From Oscillospiraceae bacterium (GTDB taxonomy: Bacteria > Bacillota > Clostridia > Oscillospirales > Oscillospiraceae), in contig CACXJE010000037.1 in assembly GCA_902767915.1 (NCBI GenBank), positions 1-34,137 of the forward strand: DNA of 34,137 nt, given 5' to 3'. How positions within the stretch are numbered: the stretch's first letter is position 1; each line of letters starts with the position of its first letter. Below are positions 15,585 to 23,353 of this stretch, piece after piece. The position numbers and the translations under genes were made by a program. The notes beneath the pieces were generated by a model. It made no database searches. It was not told the DNA's origin and was given only the letters and a program-made list of their open reading frames with translations.

Positions 15585-16672
15585 AGCTTCTTTCACGAAT
15601 GATTCTGCTTGTGCTGACAATCATCCTTTTGACAGTACCTGTCTTTGCGGAGGATGTATCGGAGAGTCTGATAGAAGAGATCCATCCGGAAGATGGTTTG
15701 GATCCGGAGGTGATTTCCGGGATCGGCAGCTTTCCGACGGACGCGCCCCTCAGATTTGACCGCCGCCTGCTGGAGCTGATCGGCTACTGGCTGAAAAACT
15801 GGGAGCTGTTGGGCCTTGGCGACGGGCTTCGAACCATGGGCGTGATTCTTGCCTCCGGATTGCTTGGGGGGCTGCCGGATCCGGATACGCCCTTCGGCAA
15901 ATATGCCGGCACAGCCGCCTGCCTGGCAATTACAGCCGCAGTTGCCGGTGACCTGCACGCCATGATCGGCCTGGGCACCCAGACCGTGGGAAAGCTCCAC
16001 ACCTATCTGCGCATCCTGCTGCCCGGAATGGTATCCCTGATGGCGGCGTCCGGGGGCTTTACAGGAGCCGGGGCTATTTCCGGCGCAGCGGCCCTGTTCT
16101 TTGACGTGCTGATCGCCTTGATGGAGCGGCTGTTGATACCCTTGGTTTCTGTCTATACCGCCCTGACAGCGGCAGAGGCGATTCTTGCCAACGGCTCTCT
16201 GGAAAAGCTGCGGGATTTTGTAAAATGGATCTGCGTGAAGCTGATAAAATGGACGCTGTGGGGCTTTTCGGTGTTTCTGACGATGACAGGGCTCTTTTCC
16301 GACACCGTGGATTCCCAAAAGCTGAGATCCGTTCGATTTGCCATTTCCGGAATGGTTCCCGTAGTAGGGGGGATGGTTTCAGAAGCCTCCCAGACGGTTC
16401 TGAACGCAGCCGGGATGCTGAAAACCTCTGTGGGCGTATACGGGATGCTGTCGGTGCTCGGAATCTGCTTTGGGCCCTTTCTGCGTCTTTGGCTGCAGTA
16501 CCTCCTGCTGAAGCTTTCCGCGGCTGTCTGCGGTGTGTTCGGGAAAAGCAAGCCGGCGAATCTGACGGAAAAGCTGTCGGAGGCTTTCGGCATTCTTTTG
16601 GGAATTACGGGGGTGTGCTGTATTCTGGCCTTGTTGATTTTGACCTTATGTGTGCGGGCGGTCGCGCCATGA
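15581..16672 (+). CDS. spoIIIAE: Stage III sporulation protein AE
   Basis: SpoIIIAE is the largest membrane subunit of the SpoIIIA complex. The 363-residue product begins with a signal peptide or first span (ILLVLTIILLTVPVFA), then an acidic external segment, then about six to eight hydrophobic spans with small-residue-rich turns such as SLMAASGGFTGAGAISGAA. It overlaps both neighbours by ATGA. The conserved LMAASGGFTGAG and SGMVPVVGGMVSEA motifs fit the family well. Confidence 0.95.
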   Translation: MKLLSRMILLVLTIILLTVPVFAEDVSESLIEEIHPEDGLDPEVISGIGSFPTDAPLRFDRRLLELIGYWLKNWELLGLGDGLRTMGVILASGLLGGLPDPDTPFGKYAGTAACLAITAAVAGDLHAMIGLGTQTVGKLHTYLRILLPGMVSLMAASGGFTGAGAISGAAALFFDVLIALMERLLIPLVSVYTALTAAEAILANGSLEKLRDFVKWICVKLIKWTLWGFSVFLTMTGLFSDTVDSQKLRSVRFAISGMVPVVGGMVSEASQTVLNAAGMLKTSVGVYGMLSVLGICFGPFLRLWLQYLLLKLSAAVCGVFGKSKPANLTEKLSEAFGILLGITGVCCILALLILTLCVRAVAP

Positions 16673-17154
16673 ACAGCCTGCGCACCTATCTGCTGCGGAT
16701 CGTATTTTGTGCATTTTTTGTCAGTCTTGCCGGGGCGATTCCAATGCAGAAGGCTGTAAAGCGTGCTGTGACGCTGTGCGGCGGCTGCATTATGATTCTG
16801 GTTGTGCTTCGGCCCCTGATCGGTGCGGACTTTGCGCTCTTGCCGGATCGCTGGCTCCCCGACGAATGGAGCGCTGCCCAGTCGGAAGCCGATGCGGAAG
16901 AAGCTTATCAGGAAATCATGCAGGAGCTGATCGAGACGCAAACGGTCAATTTGTTGAAAGAACAGGCAGCGGAGCTTGGCGTTTCGGCGGACTTCCGGGT
17001 GGAATTGATCCAAGACGAGGCGTCCGGGCAGTTTGTGCCCTGGGCCGTAGAAACCATCGGCGTGTTCACGGCGGAGCAAAGGCAGGCGCTCAGCGCTTAT
17101 ATGACGGAAGCGCTGAATATACCGGGAGAAAGGCAGAGGTGGAGGATCGCTTGA
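16669..17154 (+). CDS. spoIIIAF: Stage III sporulation protein AF
   Basis: The 161-residue protein starts with two hydrophobic stretches (about 8-24 and 34-50), followed by a mixed domain with FRVELIQD and QRQALSAYMTEAL, as in SpoIIIAF; the C-terminal part has a ring-building-motif-like fold in related proteins. The start is the ATG overlapping the spoIIIAE stop; the reading frame itself is open from 16225, but that upstream part lies within spoIIIAE. Confidence 0.9.
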   Translation: MNSLRTYLLRIVFCAFFVSLAGAIPMQKAVKRAVTLCGGCIMILVVLRPLIGADFALLPDRWLPDEWSAAQSEADAEEAYQEIMQELIETQTVNLLKEQAAELGVSADFRVELIQDEASGQFVPWAVETIGVFTAEQRQALSAYMTEALNIPGERQRWRIA

Positions 17155-17699
17155 AGGTGGATTTGGACTGGGCAAAAAAGCTGCCTGTTTTTTTGAAGCG
17201 ATATCGCTATCCGGCCTTAATTCTGCTGCTGGGGCTCGGACTGATGCTATGGCCTTTCCACAGCAAGGAGAAGGATCAGCCTGTACAGGCCCTTCCCGTT
17301 CAGACAAAGGTATCGGAGGATGAGGAAGCCGGTTATCGAAAACGAATGGAAACAGAACTGGCAAAGATTCTGTCTGAGATCGATGGGGCCGGGCAGGTGC
17401 GGGTGATGTTGACGCTCCGATACTCAAAGACCGCCCAGTATCAGACAAATGAGGAATCTCAAACACAGAATGACGGCTCAAAAATCAATGCTTCCAAGCG
17501 AACGGAAACGGTGATTTTGTCCAGGGGCAGCTCATATAATGAACCAGCCGTGATCAGACAGGTCTATCCGGTCTTTCAAGGCGCGCTGATCGTCAGCCAG
17601 GGGGGAGACAATGCCGCAGTCCGGTATCAAATCGTCAATGCGGTTTCTGCTCTGCTGGGCATCGGAACGGATCAGATCACGGTGGTAAAAATGAAATGA
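17151..17699 (+). CDS. spoIIIAG: Stage III sporulation protein AG
   Basis: SpoIIIAG forms a large ring in the intermembrane space around the forespore, as shown structurally for B. subtilis. The 182 residues have one span (about 20-37), a linker, and the ring-building region with GAGQVRVMLTLRYS and a C-terminal VYPVFQGALIVSQGG segment and VSALLGIG. The TTG start follows GGAGGATCGC and overlaps the spoIIIAF stop; a GTG two codons later is an alternative. The upstream extension of this frame overlaps AE and AF and is not coding. Confidence 0.92.
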   Translation: MKVDLDWAKKLPVFLKRYRYPALILLLGLGLMLWPFHSKEKDQPVQALPVQTKVSEDEEAGYRKRMETELAKILSEIDGAGQVRVMLTLRYSKTAQYQTNEESQTQNDGSKINASKRTETVILSRGSSYNEPAVIRQVYPVFQGALIVSQGGDNAAVRYQIVNAVSALLGIGTDQITVVKMK

Positions 17700-17712
17700 T
17701 GGGGGAATCAAT

Positions 17713-18276
17713 TTGAAAATCTGGAAACGTAATGTGATTGTTGCGGCGGTTCTGGTTTTTGTCTGCGCGGGCATCTATTTGAACTGGCGCTTTGAGGAGA
17801 AGAAAAAGACGGACCTTGTGTCTACATTGAATGAGGACAAAATCATGAACGACGCTACGCTGGTGATCCAAACCGACGAGGATTTGCTGGAGGCCCTGGC
17901 CAGCAGCGAGCCCTCCGCGGATCAGAGAGCCGACTATTTCGCAAAAATGCGGTTGAGCCGTCAGCAGAGCCGGGACAATGCGGTACATCTTCTGCAGGAA
18001 ACCTTTTCTTATGCGGACGGAAACGAGGAGCTCGCCGCCGGATCTGTTCAGCTGGAGCAGATCGTAAACATGGCGCTTTCCGAAGCTTCCATTGAGAGCC
18101 TGATCGTATCCAAGGGCTTTCAGGACTGTGTGGCCTACATGACGGAGGAGGGCATTTCCGTGGCTGTGGCGGATGAAGACGGCCTTCAGGAAGCAGACAT
18201 CGCCCTTCTGACGGATATCATCCTGTCTCAGACGGATTACGATTTGCCGCAAATTCGAATTATCGAAGTAAATTAA
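17713..18276 (+). CDS. spoIIIAH: Stage III sporulation protein AH
   Basis: SpoIIIAH is the mother-cell protein that binds forespore SpoIIQ across the septal space, giving the zipper that drives engulfment and forms the channel. The 187 residues have an N-terminal span (about 7-24) and an extracellular ring-building domain with the family hallmark FAKMRLSRQQSRDNA and the EASIESLIVSKGF block. The start is TTG after GGGGGA, a 13-base gap from spoIIIAG. No terminator follows; the next gene has its own promoter. Confidence 0.95.
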   Translation: MKIWKRNVIVAAVLVFVCAGIYLNWRFEEKKKTDLVSTLNEDKIMNDATLVIQTDEDLLEALASSEPSADQRADYFAKMRLSRQQSRDNAVHLLQETFSYADGNEELAAGSVQLEQIVNMALSEASIESLIVSKGFQDCVAYMTEEGISVAVADEDGLQEADIALLTDIILSQTDYDLPQIRIIEVN

Positions 18277-18286
18277 GAAAAACCTG

Positions 18287-18315
18287 TTGTTATTTTCCTC
18301 CGTTTGTGTTAGAAT
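18287..18315 (+). promoter_or_regulatory. Sigma-A-type promoter for the Asp23-nusB operon
   Basis: TTGTTA (18287-18292), a 17-base spacer and TAGAAT (18310-18315) with a TG one base upstream (extended -10). This would restart housekeeping transcription immediately after the sporulation operon. Confidence 0.75.
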
Positions 18316-18352
18316 AGACAAAACTATGGATGCATCAAAAGGAGGATTCACC

Positions 18353-18709
18353 ATGGCAGATCATAAAGAATATATTACCAGCGCGCTGGAGAACGGAACC
18401 GTGAACATCAACGAGGACGTCATTTCCACCATCGCTGCCACCGCGGTCAAGGACGTTGACGGCGTAGTCGGCCTGCAGGGCAATTCCAGCCTGCTGAGCC
18501 GGAAGAACGATAATAAGGGGATTCATATTGTCCTGGGTGAGGATTCCGTGGAAATCGACTGTGCCCTTGTGGTGCTCTACGGGCATTCTGTTGTGGATGT
18601 GGCCCGGAATGTGCAGAACGCCATCACCAACGCTGTGGAGTCCATGACCGGTCTTCGCGTGACCAACGTGAACGTGAACGTCAGCGGCATCAGTATGGCC
18701 AAGGCCTGA
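18353..18709 (+). CDS. Asp23/Gls24 family envelope stress protein
   Basis: The 118-residue protein matches the Asp23/DUF322 (YqhY-like) family: GTVNINEDVISTIAATAVKD at the start, then GVVGLQG, and the closing TGLRVTNVNVNVSGI. YqhY in Bacillus sits next to accBC and nusB and is linked to control of fatty acid synthesis; Asp23 in staphylococci is an abundant membrane-tethered stress protein. Its role here is inferred only from family and place. AAAGGAGG lies seven bases before the ATG. It probably heads the transcript leading to nusB and xseA. Confidence 0.93.
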   Translation: MADHKEYITSALENGTVNINEDVISTIAATAVKDVDGVVGLQGNSSLLSRKNDNKGIHIVLGEDSVEIDCALVVLYGHSVVDVARNVQNAITNAVESMTGLRVTNVNVNVSGISMAKA

Positions 18710-18735
18710 GCGGACCTGAGAAACGGAGAGCCACT

Positions 18736-19188
18736 ATGACACGGTCAAACGCAAGGGAAATCGCCGTCCATCTCATCTATGCGGCCCAGTACAGCGACGA
18801 ACCGGTGGAGGTCGTGCTGGAATCCCGGCTGGAGCAGGCGTATTACGACTGCCTTGCCGGTGAAAATGAAGTATATTCCGAGCGGCCCAGCGAGCGGCAG
18901 CGCAGCTACATTGCGGCTGTTGTGAAGGGTGTGATCACCCATCAGGAGGAGCTGGAGGCTGCCATTTCCCGCTATTCCATCGGCTGGAATTTGAATCGGA
19001 TCTCGAAGCTTGCCAAGGCGATCATGGAGCTGGCCATGTACGAGGCCCTCTATGTGGAGGATGTTCCCGTCAACGTGGCTGTCCATGAGGCTGTTCTGCT
19101 GGCCCAAAAGTATGAGGAGCCGGAAACCGTTGCCTTTATCAACGGCGTGCTTGGCAGCTTTACCCGGTCCCAGGAGACGGCCCAATGA
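18736..19188 (+). CDS. nusB: Transcription antitermination protein NusB
   Basis: NusB binds the boxA element with NusE (uS10) to promote processive rRNA transcription. The 150 residues show the conserved AREIAVHLIYAAQYSDE start and the helical core ending in VPVNVAVHEAVLLAQKY and FINGVLG. The length is normal. It overlaps the following TsaD-like gene by ATGA, indicating coupling. In Bacillus the yqhY-nusB-folD-xseA order is similar; no folD is present here, and the TsaD-like gene takes its place. Confidence 0.96.
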   Translation: MTRSNAREIAVHLIYAAQYSDEPVEVVLESRLEQAYYDCLAGENEVYSERPSERQRSYIAAVVKGVITHQEELEAAISRYSIGWNLNRISKLAKAIMELAMYEALYVEDVPVNVAVHEAVLLAQKYEEPETVAFINGVLGSFTRSQETAQ

Positions 19189-20168
19189 TCACCGTCGGTT
19201 TCGATACCAGCAACTATACCACCTCCTGCGCTGCCTTTGACGGCATTGACGGAACCAATGTTTCTCAGCTTTTGCCGGTGAAGCCCGGCGAGCTTGGTTT
19301 GCGCCAATCAGACGCGCTCTTTTCCCACATCAAACGCCTGCCGGAGTTATCCGACAGGCTGTTTGCGCATATCCGGACAAATGAGCTTCGCGCAATCGGC
19401 GTCTCCGATCGGCCCAGGGCAGTGGAGGGATCCTATATGCCCTGCTTTTTGGCCGGAGACTGCCAGGCCTCGGTGCTTGCCTCAGCGCTGCATGTACCGC
19501 TGTACCGGTTTTCTCACCAGCAGGGGCATATCGCCGCAGTGCTCTGGTCTGCAAACAGATTGGAGCTTTTGCGCGAGTCCTTTTTGGCCTGGCACCTTTC
19601 CGGCGGCACCACGGAGCTGCTGCTGGTTCACGGGGGACCGGACGGCCCCGTTTGTGAAAAAATCGGCGGCACCACCGACATTTCCGCCGGTCAGCTCATT
19701 GATCGGACGGGACAGCTTCTCGGGCTGGATTTCCCGGCAGGGAAGGCCCTGGACGCCCTGGCAAATGAGGCTGCAGGGGTCCGGGAGCCGGGATCAGAGC
19801 ATGTAGGGACAAGCCCTGCTTGTCCGCCTGCGGCCGAAACGCGGCTTGATTTCTTCCGGGTGAAGGTCAACGGGACAGAATTCTCCCTGTCCGGGGTGCA
19901 GAATCAGGTACAGAACTACAGGACTAAGGGGGCCTCTGAGGCAGAAACCGCTTATTTCGCCCTGCGCTCTGTCATTGAGGCCGTGAAGAAGGCCACCAAA
20001 AACGCGCAAAAGCAATACCCTCTTCCCGTCATTTTCTCCGGCGGCGTGGCCTCCAATGCCATGCTTCGACGCATGATGCCGGAGGCTGTCTTCGGAGCGC
20101 CGCAATACTCCACCGACAACGCCATGGGCGTCGCGGTGCTCACCTATCTGAAATACCATAATGGATAA
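19185..20168 (+). CDS. TsaD/Kae1-like paralogue (peptidase M22-type ASKHA protein)
   Basis: The 327 residues belong to the TsaD/Kae1 ATPase superfamily: VGFDTSNYTTS at the N-terminus, HQQGH (111-115), LSGGTTELL, the GGTTDISAGQLIDR loop and FSGGVASN. H111, H115 and D311 match metal-ligand positions of TsaD (His-His-Asp). TsaD makes t6A37 in tRNA, but proteins located between nusB and xseA in Clostridia are a divergent paralogue commonly mislabelled O-sialoglycoprotein endopeptidase, and no tsaB/E/C is nearby. So true t6A function is unproven. Residues about 205-214 (EHVGTSPACP) derive from a repeat element. It overlaps xseA by 8 bases. Confidence 0.82.
   Translation: MITVGFDTSNYTTSCAAFDGIDGTNVSQLLPVKPGELGLRQSDALFSHIKRLPELSDRLFAHIRTNELRAIGVSDRPRAVEGSYMPCFLAGDCQASVLASALHVPLYRFSHQQGHIAAVLWSANRLELLRESFLAWHLSGGTTELLLVHGGPDGPVCEKIGGTTDISAGQLIDRTGQLLGLDFPAGKALDALANEAAGVREPGSEHVGTSPACPPAAETRLDFFRVKVNGTEFSLSGVQNQVQNYRTKGASEAETAYFALRSVIEAVKKATKNAQKQYPLPVIFSGGVASNAMLRRMMPEAVFGAPQYSTDNAMGVAVLTYLKYHNG
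19803..19826. repeat. Fragment of the chained-hairpin element, translated within the TsaD-like gene
   Basis: These 24 bases are identical to the left end of the 5943-6083 element and form the same hairpin, GGACAAGC-CCT-GCTTGTCC. The preceding GCAT also matches the flank of the other end of that element. The insert is in frame and adds about eight residues, VGTSPACP, at a site between the two ATPase lobes. Confidence 0.9.
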
Positions 20169-21354
20169 CATTCTTTCCGTCACACAATTGAACAATCTGA
20201 TCAAGGCCGCCTTCGACAATGTTCCGGCTCTGCAGAACGTCTGTGTTCGCGGCGAGATCAGCAATTACAAGCTCTATCCCTCGGGACACCACTACTTTAC
20301 GCTGAAGGACGCCGAGGGCAGCTTGAAGTGCGTCCTGTTCAAGGGAAACGCCTTCTCTCTGCGGTTTCGGCCTCAGAATGGCATGGCGGTATTGGCAGTG
20401 GGACGGATCTCCGTGTATCCGAAGGACGGCGTATATCAGCTGTATTGTTCGCGGCTGGTTCCGGATGGCGCGGGGGATCTGAATCTTGCCTTTGAACAGT
20501 TGAAGCAAGCCCTGTTCCGGGAGGGACTGTTCGATGCCTCCCATAAAAAAGCCTTGCCGTCCTATCCCCATCGGATCGGCATCGTTACCTCGCCTGCGGG
20601 AGCGGCAGTCCACGATATGCTGCGGATCCTCGGAAAGCGATATCCGCTGAGCAAGGTCATTCTGCTCCCGGTACGGGTCCAGGGGCAGGAAGCCCCGAAA
20701 GAGATTTCCCGTTCAATCGACTATGCCAACGCAGTCAACCTGTGTGACGTGCTGATCGTGGGCAGGGGAGGCGGTTCGCTGGAGGACCTTTGGGCCTTCA
20801 ACGACGAGCTTGTCGCCAGGACGATCTATCGTTCACAAATTCCGGTGGTGTCCGCAGTCGGTCACGAACCGGACGTGACAATCTCGGATTTTGTGGCGGA
20901 TCTGCGGGCTGCAACGCCTTCGAATGCGGCAGAGCTGACTGCTCCCGATCAGGCGGAGCTGAAAGCCCGTCTGGAGGCCCTGCAAAAGCACATGGCCGCC
21001 GCCCTGCAGCGACGGGCGCAAATTGCCAGAAGTCGTTTGGATGCCCTGCGCAGCCGCCCGGTATTGAAGGATCCCACCCGAATGATCCAGGACCGGAGGC
21101 TGCGGCTGGACCAGGCCTCTGAGGCTTTGTGCAGCGCTCAAAACAGCCGGGTCCAAAGAGACCGGGCGGCGTTTTCCCGTCTGACGGCCGCTCTGGACGC
21201 CATGAGCCCGCTGAAGGTCCTTTCCAGGGGATACGCCATTGTGTCCGACGAAAATCAAACCCCGATCACCCACGCTGCCGATGCCGTCCCCGGCCAAAAC
21301 ATTACGATCACATTCCGGGATGCCAGCGTTTCCGCGCAGATCACAGGTGTGTAA
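20161..21354 (+). CDS. xseA: Exodeoxyribonuclease VII large subunit
   Basis: XseA with XseB forms exonuclease VII, which degrades single-stranded DNA from both ends. The 397 residues begin with an OB-fold DNA-binding domain (about 5-100, VCVRGEISNYKLYPSGHHYFTLKD, which I note only in part) and continue to the catalytic domain with GIVTSP (140-145), RGGGSLEDLW (202-211) and GHEPDVT (234-240). A coiled-coil region and a C-terminal segment with VLSRGYAIV follow. The start overlaps the TsaD-like stop. The downstream xseB is separated by a structured 188-base spacer rather than the usual tight junction. Confidence 0.97.
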   Translation: MDNILSVTQLNNLIKAAFDNVPALQNVCVRGEISNYKLYPSGHHYFTLKDAEGSLKCVLFKGNAFSLRFRPQNGMAVLAVGRISVYPKDGVYQLYCSRLVPDGAGDLNLAFEQLKQALFREGLFDASHKKALPSYPHRIGIVTSPAGAAVHDMLRILGKRYPLSKVILLPVRVQGQEAPKEISRSIDYANAVNLCDVLIVGRGGGSLEDLWAFNDELVARTIYRSQIPVVSAVGHEPDVTISDFVADLRAATPSNAAELTAPDQAELKARLEALQKHMAAALQRRAQIARSRLDALRSRPVLKDPTRMIQDRRLRLDQASEALCSAQNSRVQRDRAAFSRLTAALDAMSPLKVLSRGYAIVSDENQTPITHAADAVPGQNITITFRDASVSAQITGV

Positions 21355-21359
21355 ATCGG

Positions 21360-21492
21360 GATTTGTCGAGCTCCGCTCGACAAATCAATGAAAATATGAA
21401 ACTATGAAAAAATGAAAAAATTATGGTATTTTCCATATCTCCGATATGGAACTCCGAAATTCTTTCATGCTTTCATCATTTCATTTTTTCAT
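21360..21492. repeat. Composite palindromic element between xseA and xseB
   Basis: It contains a perfect 12-bp hairpin, GATTTGTCGAGC-TCC-GCTCGACAAATC (21360-21386); a perfect 14-bp inverted repeat, ATGAAAAAATGAAA (21404-21417) with TTTCATTTTTTCAT (21479-21492); and inside this another perfect hairpin, TTCCATATC-TCC-GATATGGAA (21431-21451). The flanks are rich in ATGAAA and TTTCAT steps. Neither hairpin is followed by a U-run. An in-frame start at 21423 within it would extend xseB but has no support. The perfect symmetry suggests an inserted miniature element; read-through is likely needed for xseB. Confidence 0.75.
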
Positions 21493-21542
21493 TCTCCTCG
21501 CCAACTCCCAATTTGAAACTTCCGCTCAACAGGAGGACCAAA

Positions 21543-21788
21543 ATGCCGAATAATCGTAAATCTAAAAGCTTTGAGGCGGATCTTTCCCGCCTTGAGGAGA
21601 TCGTGAAGCTGCTGGAATCCGGCGAGCTGCCCCTGGAGGAGTCCATGAAGCTCTTTCAGGAGGGCACCGGCCTGGCCGCGTCCTGCGGAAAGCTGCTGGA
21701 CGAAGCCGAGCTGGAGATCGTAAAGCTGACCAAGGGTCCCGACGGGACCATTCAGGAGGTGCCCTTTGCCCATGATGACCTTGCATGA
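21543..21788 (+). CDS. xseB: Exodeoxyribonuclease VII small subunit
   Basis: XseB is the small helical subunit that binds the coiled coil of XseA. The 81 residues carry the classic pattern FEADLSRLEEIVKLLESGEL (19-21 region onward), then PLEESMKLFQEG, as expected. The ATG has AGGAGG eight bases upstream, which fixes the start against a longer reading from 21423. The gene overlaps ispA by 17-23 bases. Confidence 0.96.
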   Translation: MPNNRKSKSFEADLSRLEEIVKLLESGELPLEESMKLFQEGTGLAASCGKLLDEAELEIVKLTKGPDGTIQEVPFAHDDLA

Positions 21789-22644
21789 AACCTGGGCGGC
21801 CTTCAACGCCCGCTTTGGGTCGAAGCTGGAAGCTCTGTATCTGGGCCACGGCCAGCCCCAGGCACGGCTCTTTGAAGCCATGTCCTACAGTCTGAACGCG
21901 GGGGGCAAGCGTCTGCGCCCCTTCCTGGTGCATCTGTTCTGCCAGGCCTGCGGCGGTCGACCGGAGGACGCGTGGAATGCGGCCCTGGCCATTGAGATGA
22001 TCCACACCTACAGCCTGATTCACGACGACCTGCCCGCCATGGATAACGACGACTATCGCCGGGGCAAGCTCACCAACCACAAGGTGTATGGCGAGGGCCT
22101 GGCGATCCTGGCCGGTGACGGACTGCTGACCGACGCCTTCCGCGTGCTCTGCAGCGGAACGCTCTCCCCGGAGCAGACCGTTCGCTGCGTGAGGGTCCTG
22201 TCGGAGAACGCGGGGCCTTTTGGCATGGTTGGCGGACAGGTTTTGGATATTGAGGCCGAAGAACGGGAATGCACAGAACAGGAGGTTCTGGATATTCAGT
22301 CCAGAAAGACCGGCTGCCTGATCCGTGCGGCCTGCCTGATGGGTGTCATCTGCGCCGGCGGAACCGCGGAACAATCCGAAGCCGCCGTCGTCTATGCAGA
22401 CAGGATCGGTCTGGCCTTCCAGATCCGGGACGATATGCTGGACGTCATCGGTGACGCGGCTGCGCTTGGAAAAGCCGTGGGCGTGGATGCGAACAAGAAC
22501 ACCTTTGTGAAGCTCTATGGTCTGGAGGAATGCAGCAGGCTCGTATCTGCGTATACCAAGGAAGCCCTTGACGCCCTGTCAGTATTCTCCGAGCATCAAT
22601 TGCTTTCGGAGCTGGCAGCGTTCCTAACGGAGCGAAATCACTGA
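21772..22644 (+). CDS. ispA: Polyprenyl (farnesyl/geranyl) diphosphate synthase
   Basis: IspA-type enzymes condense isopentenyl diphosphate with DMAPP and GPP to give the C10-C15 precursor of quinones and undecaprenyl phosphate. About 290 residues are present. The first aspartate-rich motif DDLPAMDNDD and the second DDMLD are both seen, along with GGKRLRPFLV and the FQIRDD helix. AGGAGGT in the xseB end lies 6 bases before a TTG at 21766 and 12 before the ATG at 21772, so either may start it. With dxs downstream, the two isoprenoid genes flank the structured RNA. Confidence 0.95.
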   Translation: MMTLHETWAAFNARFGSKLEALYLGHGQPQARLFEAMSYSLNAGGKRLRPFLVHLFCQACGGRPEDAWNAALAIEMIHTYSLIHDDLPAMDNDDYRRGKLTNHKVYGEGLAILAGDGLLTDAFRVLCSGTLSPEQTVRCVRVLSENAGPFGMVGGQVLDIEAEERECTEQEVLDIQSRKTGCLIRAACLMGVICAGGTAEQSEAAVVYADRIGLAFQIRDDMLDVIGDAAALGKAVGVDANKNTFVKLYGLEECSRLVSAYTKEALDALSVFSEHQLLSELAAFLTERNH

Positions 22645-22682
22645 ATTACAAAAATAAATTCAGAAAAAATATTCAAATACTA

Positions 22683-22711
22683 TTGTATATTCATCACGAA
22701 TATGTTATAAT
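22683..22711 (+). promoter_or_regulatory. Extended -10 sigma-A promoter for the OLE RNA
   Basis: TTGTAT (22683-22688), exactly 17 bases, then TATAAT (22706-22711) with TG one base upstream. It lies in an AT-rich gap after ispA, and the predicted start (about 22718) coincides with the first base of the terminal pairing segment of the RNA, which strengthens both calls. Confidence 0.9.
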
Positions 22712-22717
22712 GCAATT

Positions 22718-23317
22718 GGTGGTGCTGTATCCTAGTCGGGATCAACGATTACCAGGAAGGGCCTAAAAATCCTTTGAAGGGCATATCGGTGAAGTCCCTG
22801 GTGCTTGCTTGTTTCGCCCAGATTCGGGTGGGTGCTGGGGGTTAAGGTTTCCGGGCGGCCAATAATGGCATATTGGTTACGACCCGGTTACCGTGGAGAC
22901 CTGTTTTCGTGCGGCCGCCGCACGACCCGTGGACAAGGACGGCGTACGGGACAGGAGATGAACCTGCATTGCGGTGCAGATAGTGTGCTGTGTGCAGTGT
23001 AGCCTGCCTTGCGTGGATCCGTGGGGAAAGAGGAGTCATGCGTACTTGCCTGTGGCCACAGGTGAAGACGATATTCTCTGGAAACCGTATCTGCAAAAGA
23101 GGCTAAGAATCGCTGAGACTCGGAGTGGAAATCACCTAGGCAGTCATTTCGGATTAACAGGGGATTACAGTGCGGACTCAGTGGCAATCGGGTACTGTGT
23201 ACAGGCAACGACACAGCGCAGGCATGAAAAGGGAACTGCCTCTCCGGCGACGGGAGGTTGCCTGCGGGGAAAGCCAACCCGACCTAAGCCGCAAGATTTA
23301 CCCTGTTAATTACCACC
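22718..23317 (+). ncRNA. ole: OLE RNA (ornate, large, extremophilic RNA)
   Basis: This ~600-nt region has no believable gene; apparent frames of 60-130 codons in it are poor and interrupted. The termini pair, GGTGGT (22718-22723) with ACCACC (23312-23317), and many internal helices exist: CGTGCGG/CCGCACG (22908-22924), CCTGTGG/CCACAGG (23049-23062), CGCAGGCA/TGCCTGCG (23217-23266). OLE RNA is known as a ~600-nt RNA lying between isoprenoid genes ispA and dxs and adjacent to oapA; all three hold here. It forms a membrane ribonucleoprotein with OapA and, in Halalkalibacterium halodurans, is linked to tolerance of cold, alcohols and magnesium stress. No terminator separates it from oapA, so processing or read-through is likely. 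The boundaries are inferred from promoter and pairing. Confidence 0.92.
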
Positions 23318-23353
23318 ATTCATTTTTAATATTCAGTAAGGCAAGGATTGTAC

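Noticed and set aside
21423-21542. N-terminal extension of xseB
   Set aside because: Its sequence is the palindromic spacer; the AGGAGG-ATG pair at 21543 gives the normal 81-residue protein.
22805-23309. Small open frames of 60-130 codons within the ispA-oapA gap
   Set aside because: They overlap each other on both strands, lack ribosome sites and sit in a region better explained as OLE RNA.
22718-23317. Cobalamin or other large riboswitch, group I/II intron, RNase P or tmRNA
   Set aside because: None of their conserved cores was seen (B12 box, intron catalytic core, RNase P GAGGAAAGTC, tmRNA peptide). Synteny fits OLE instead.
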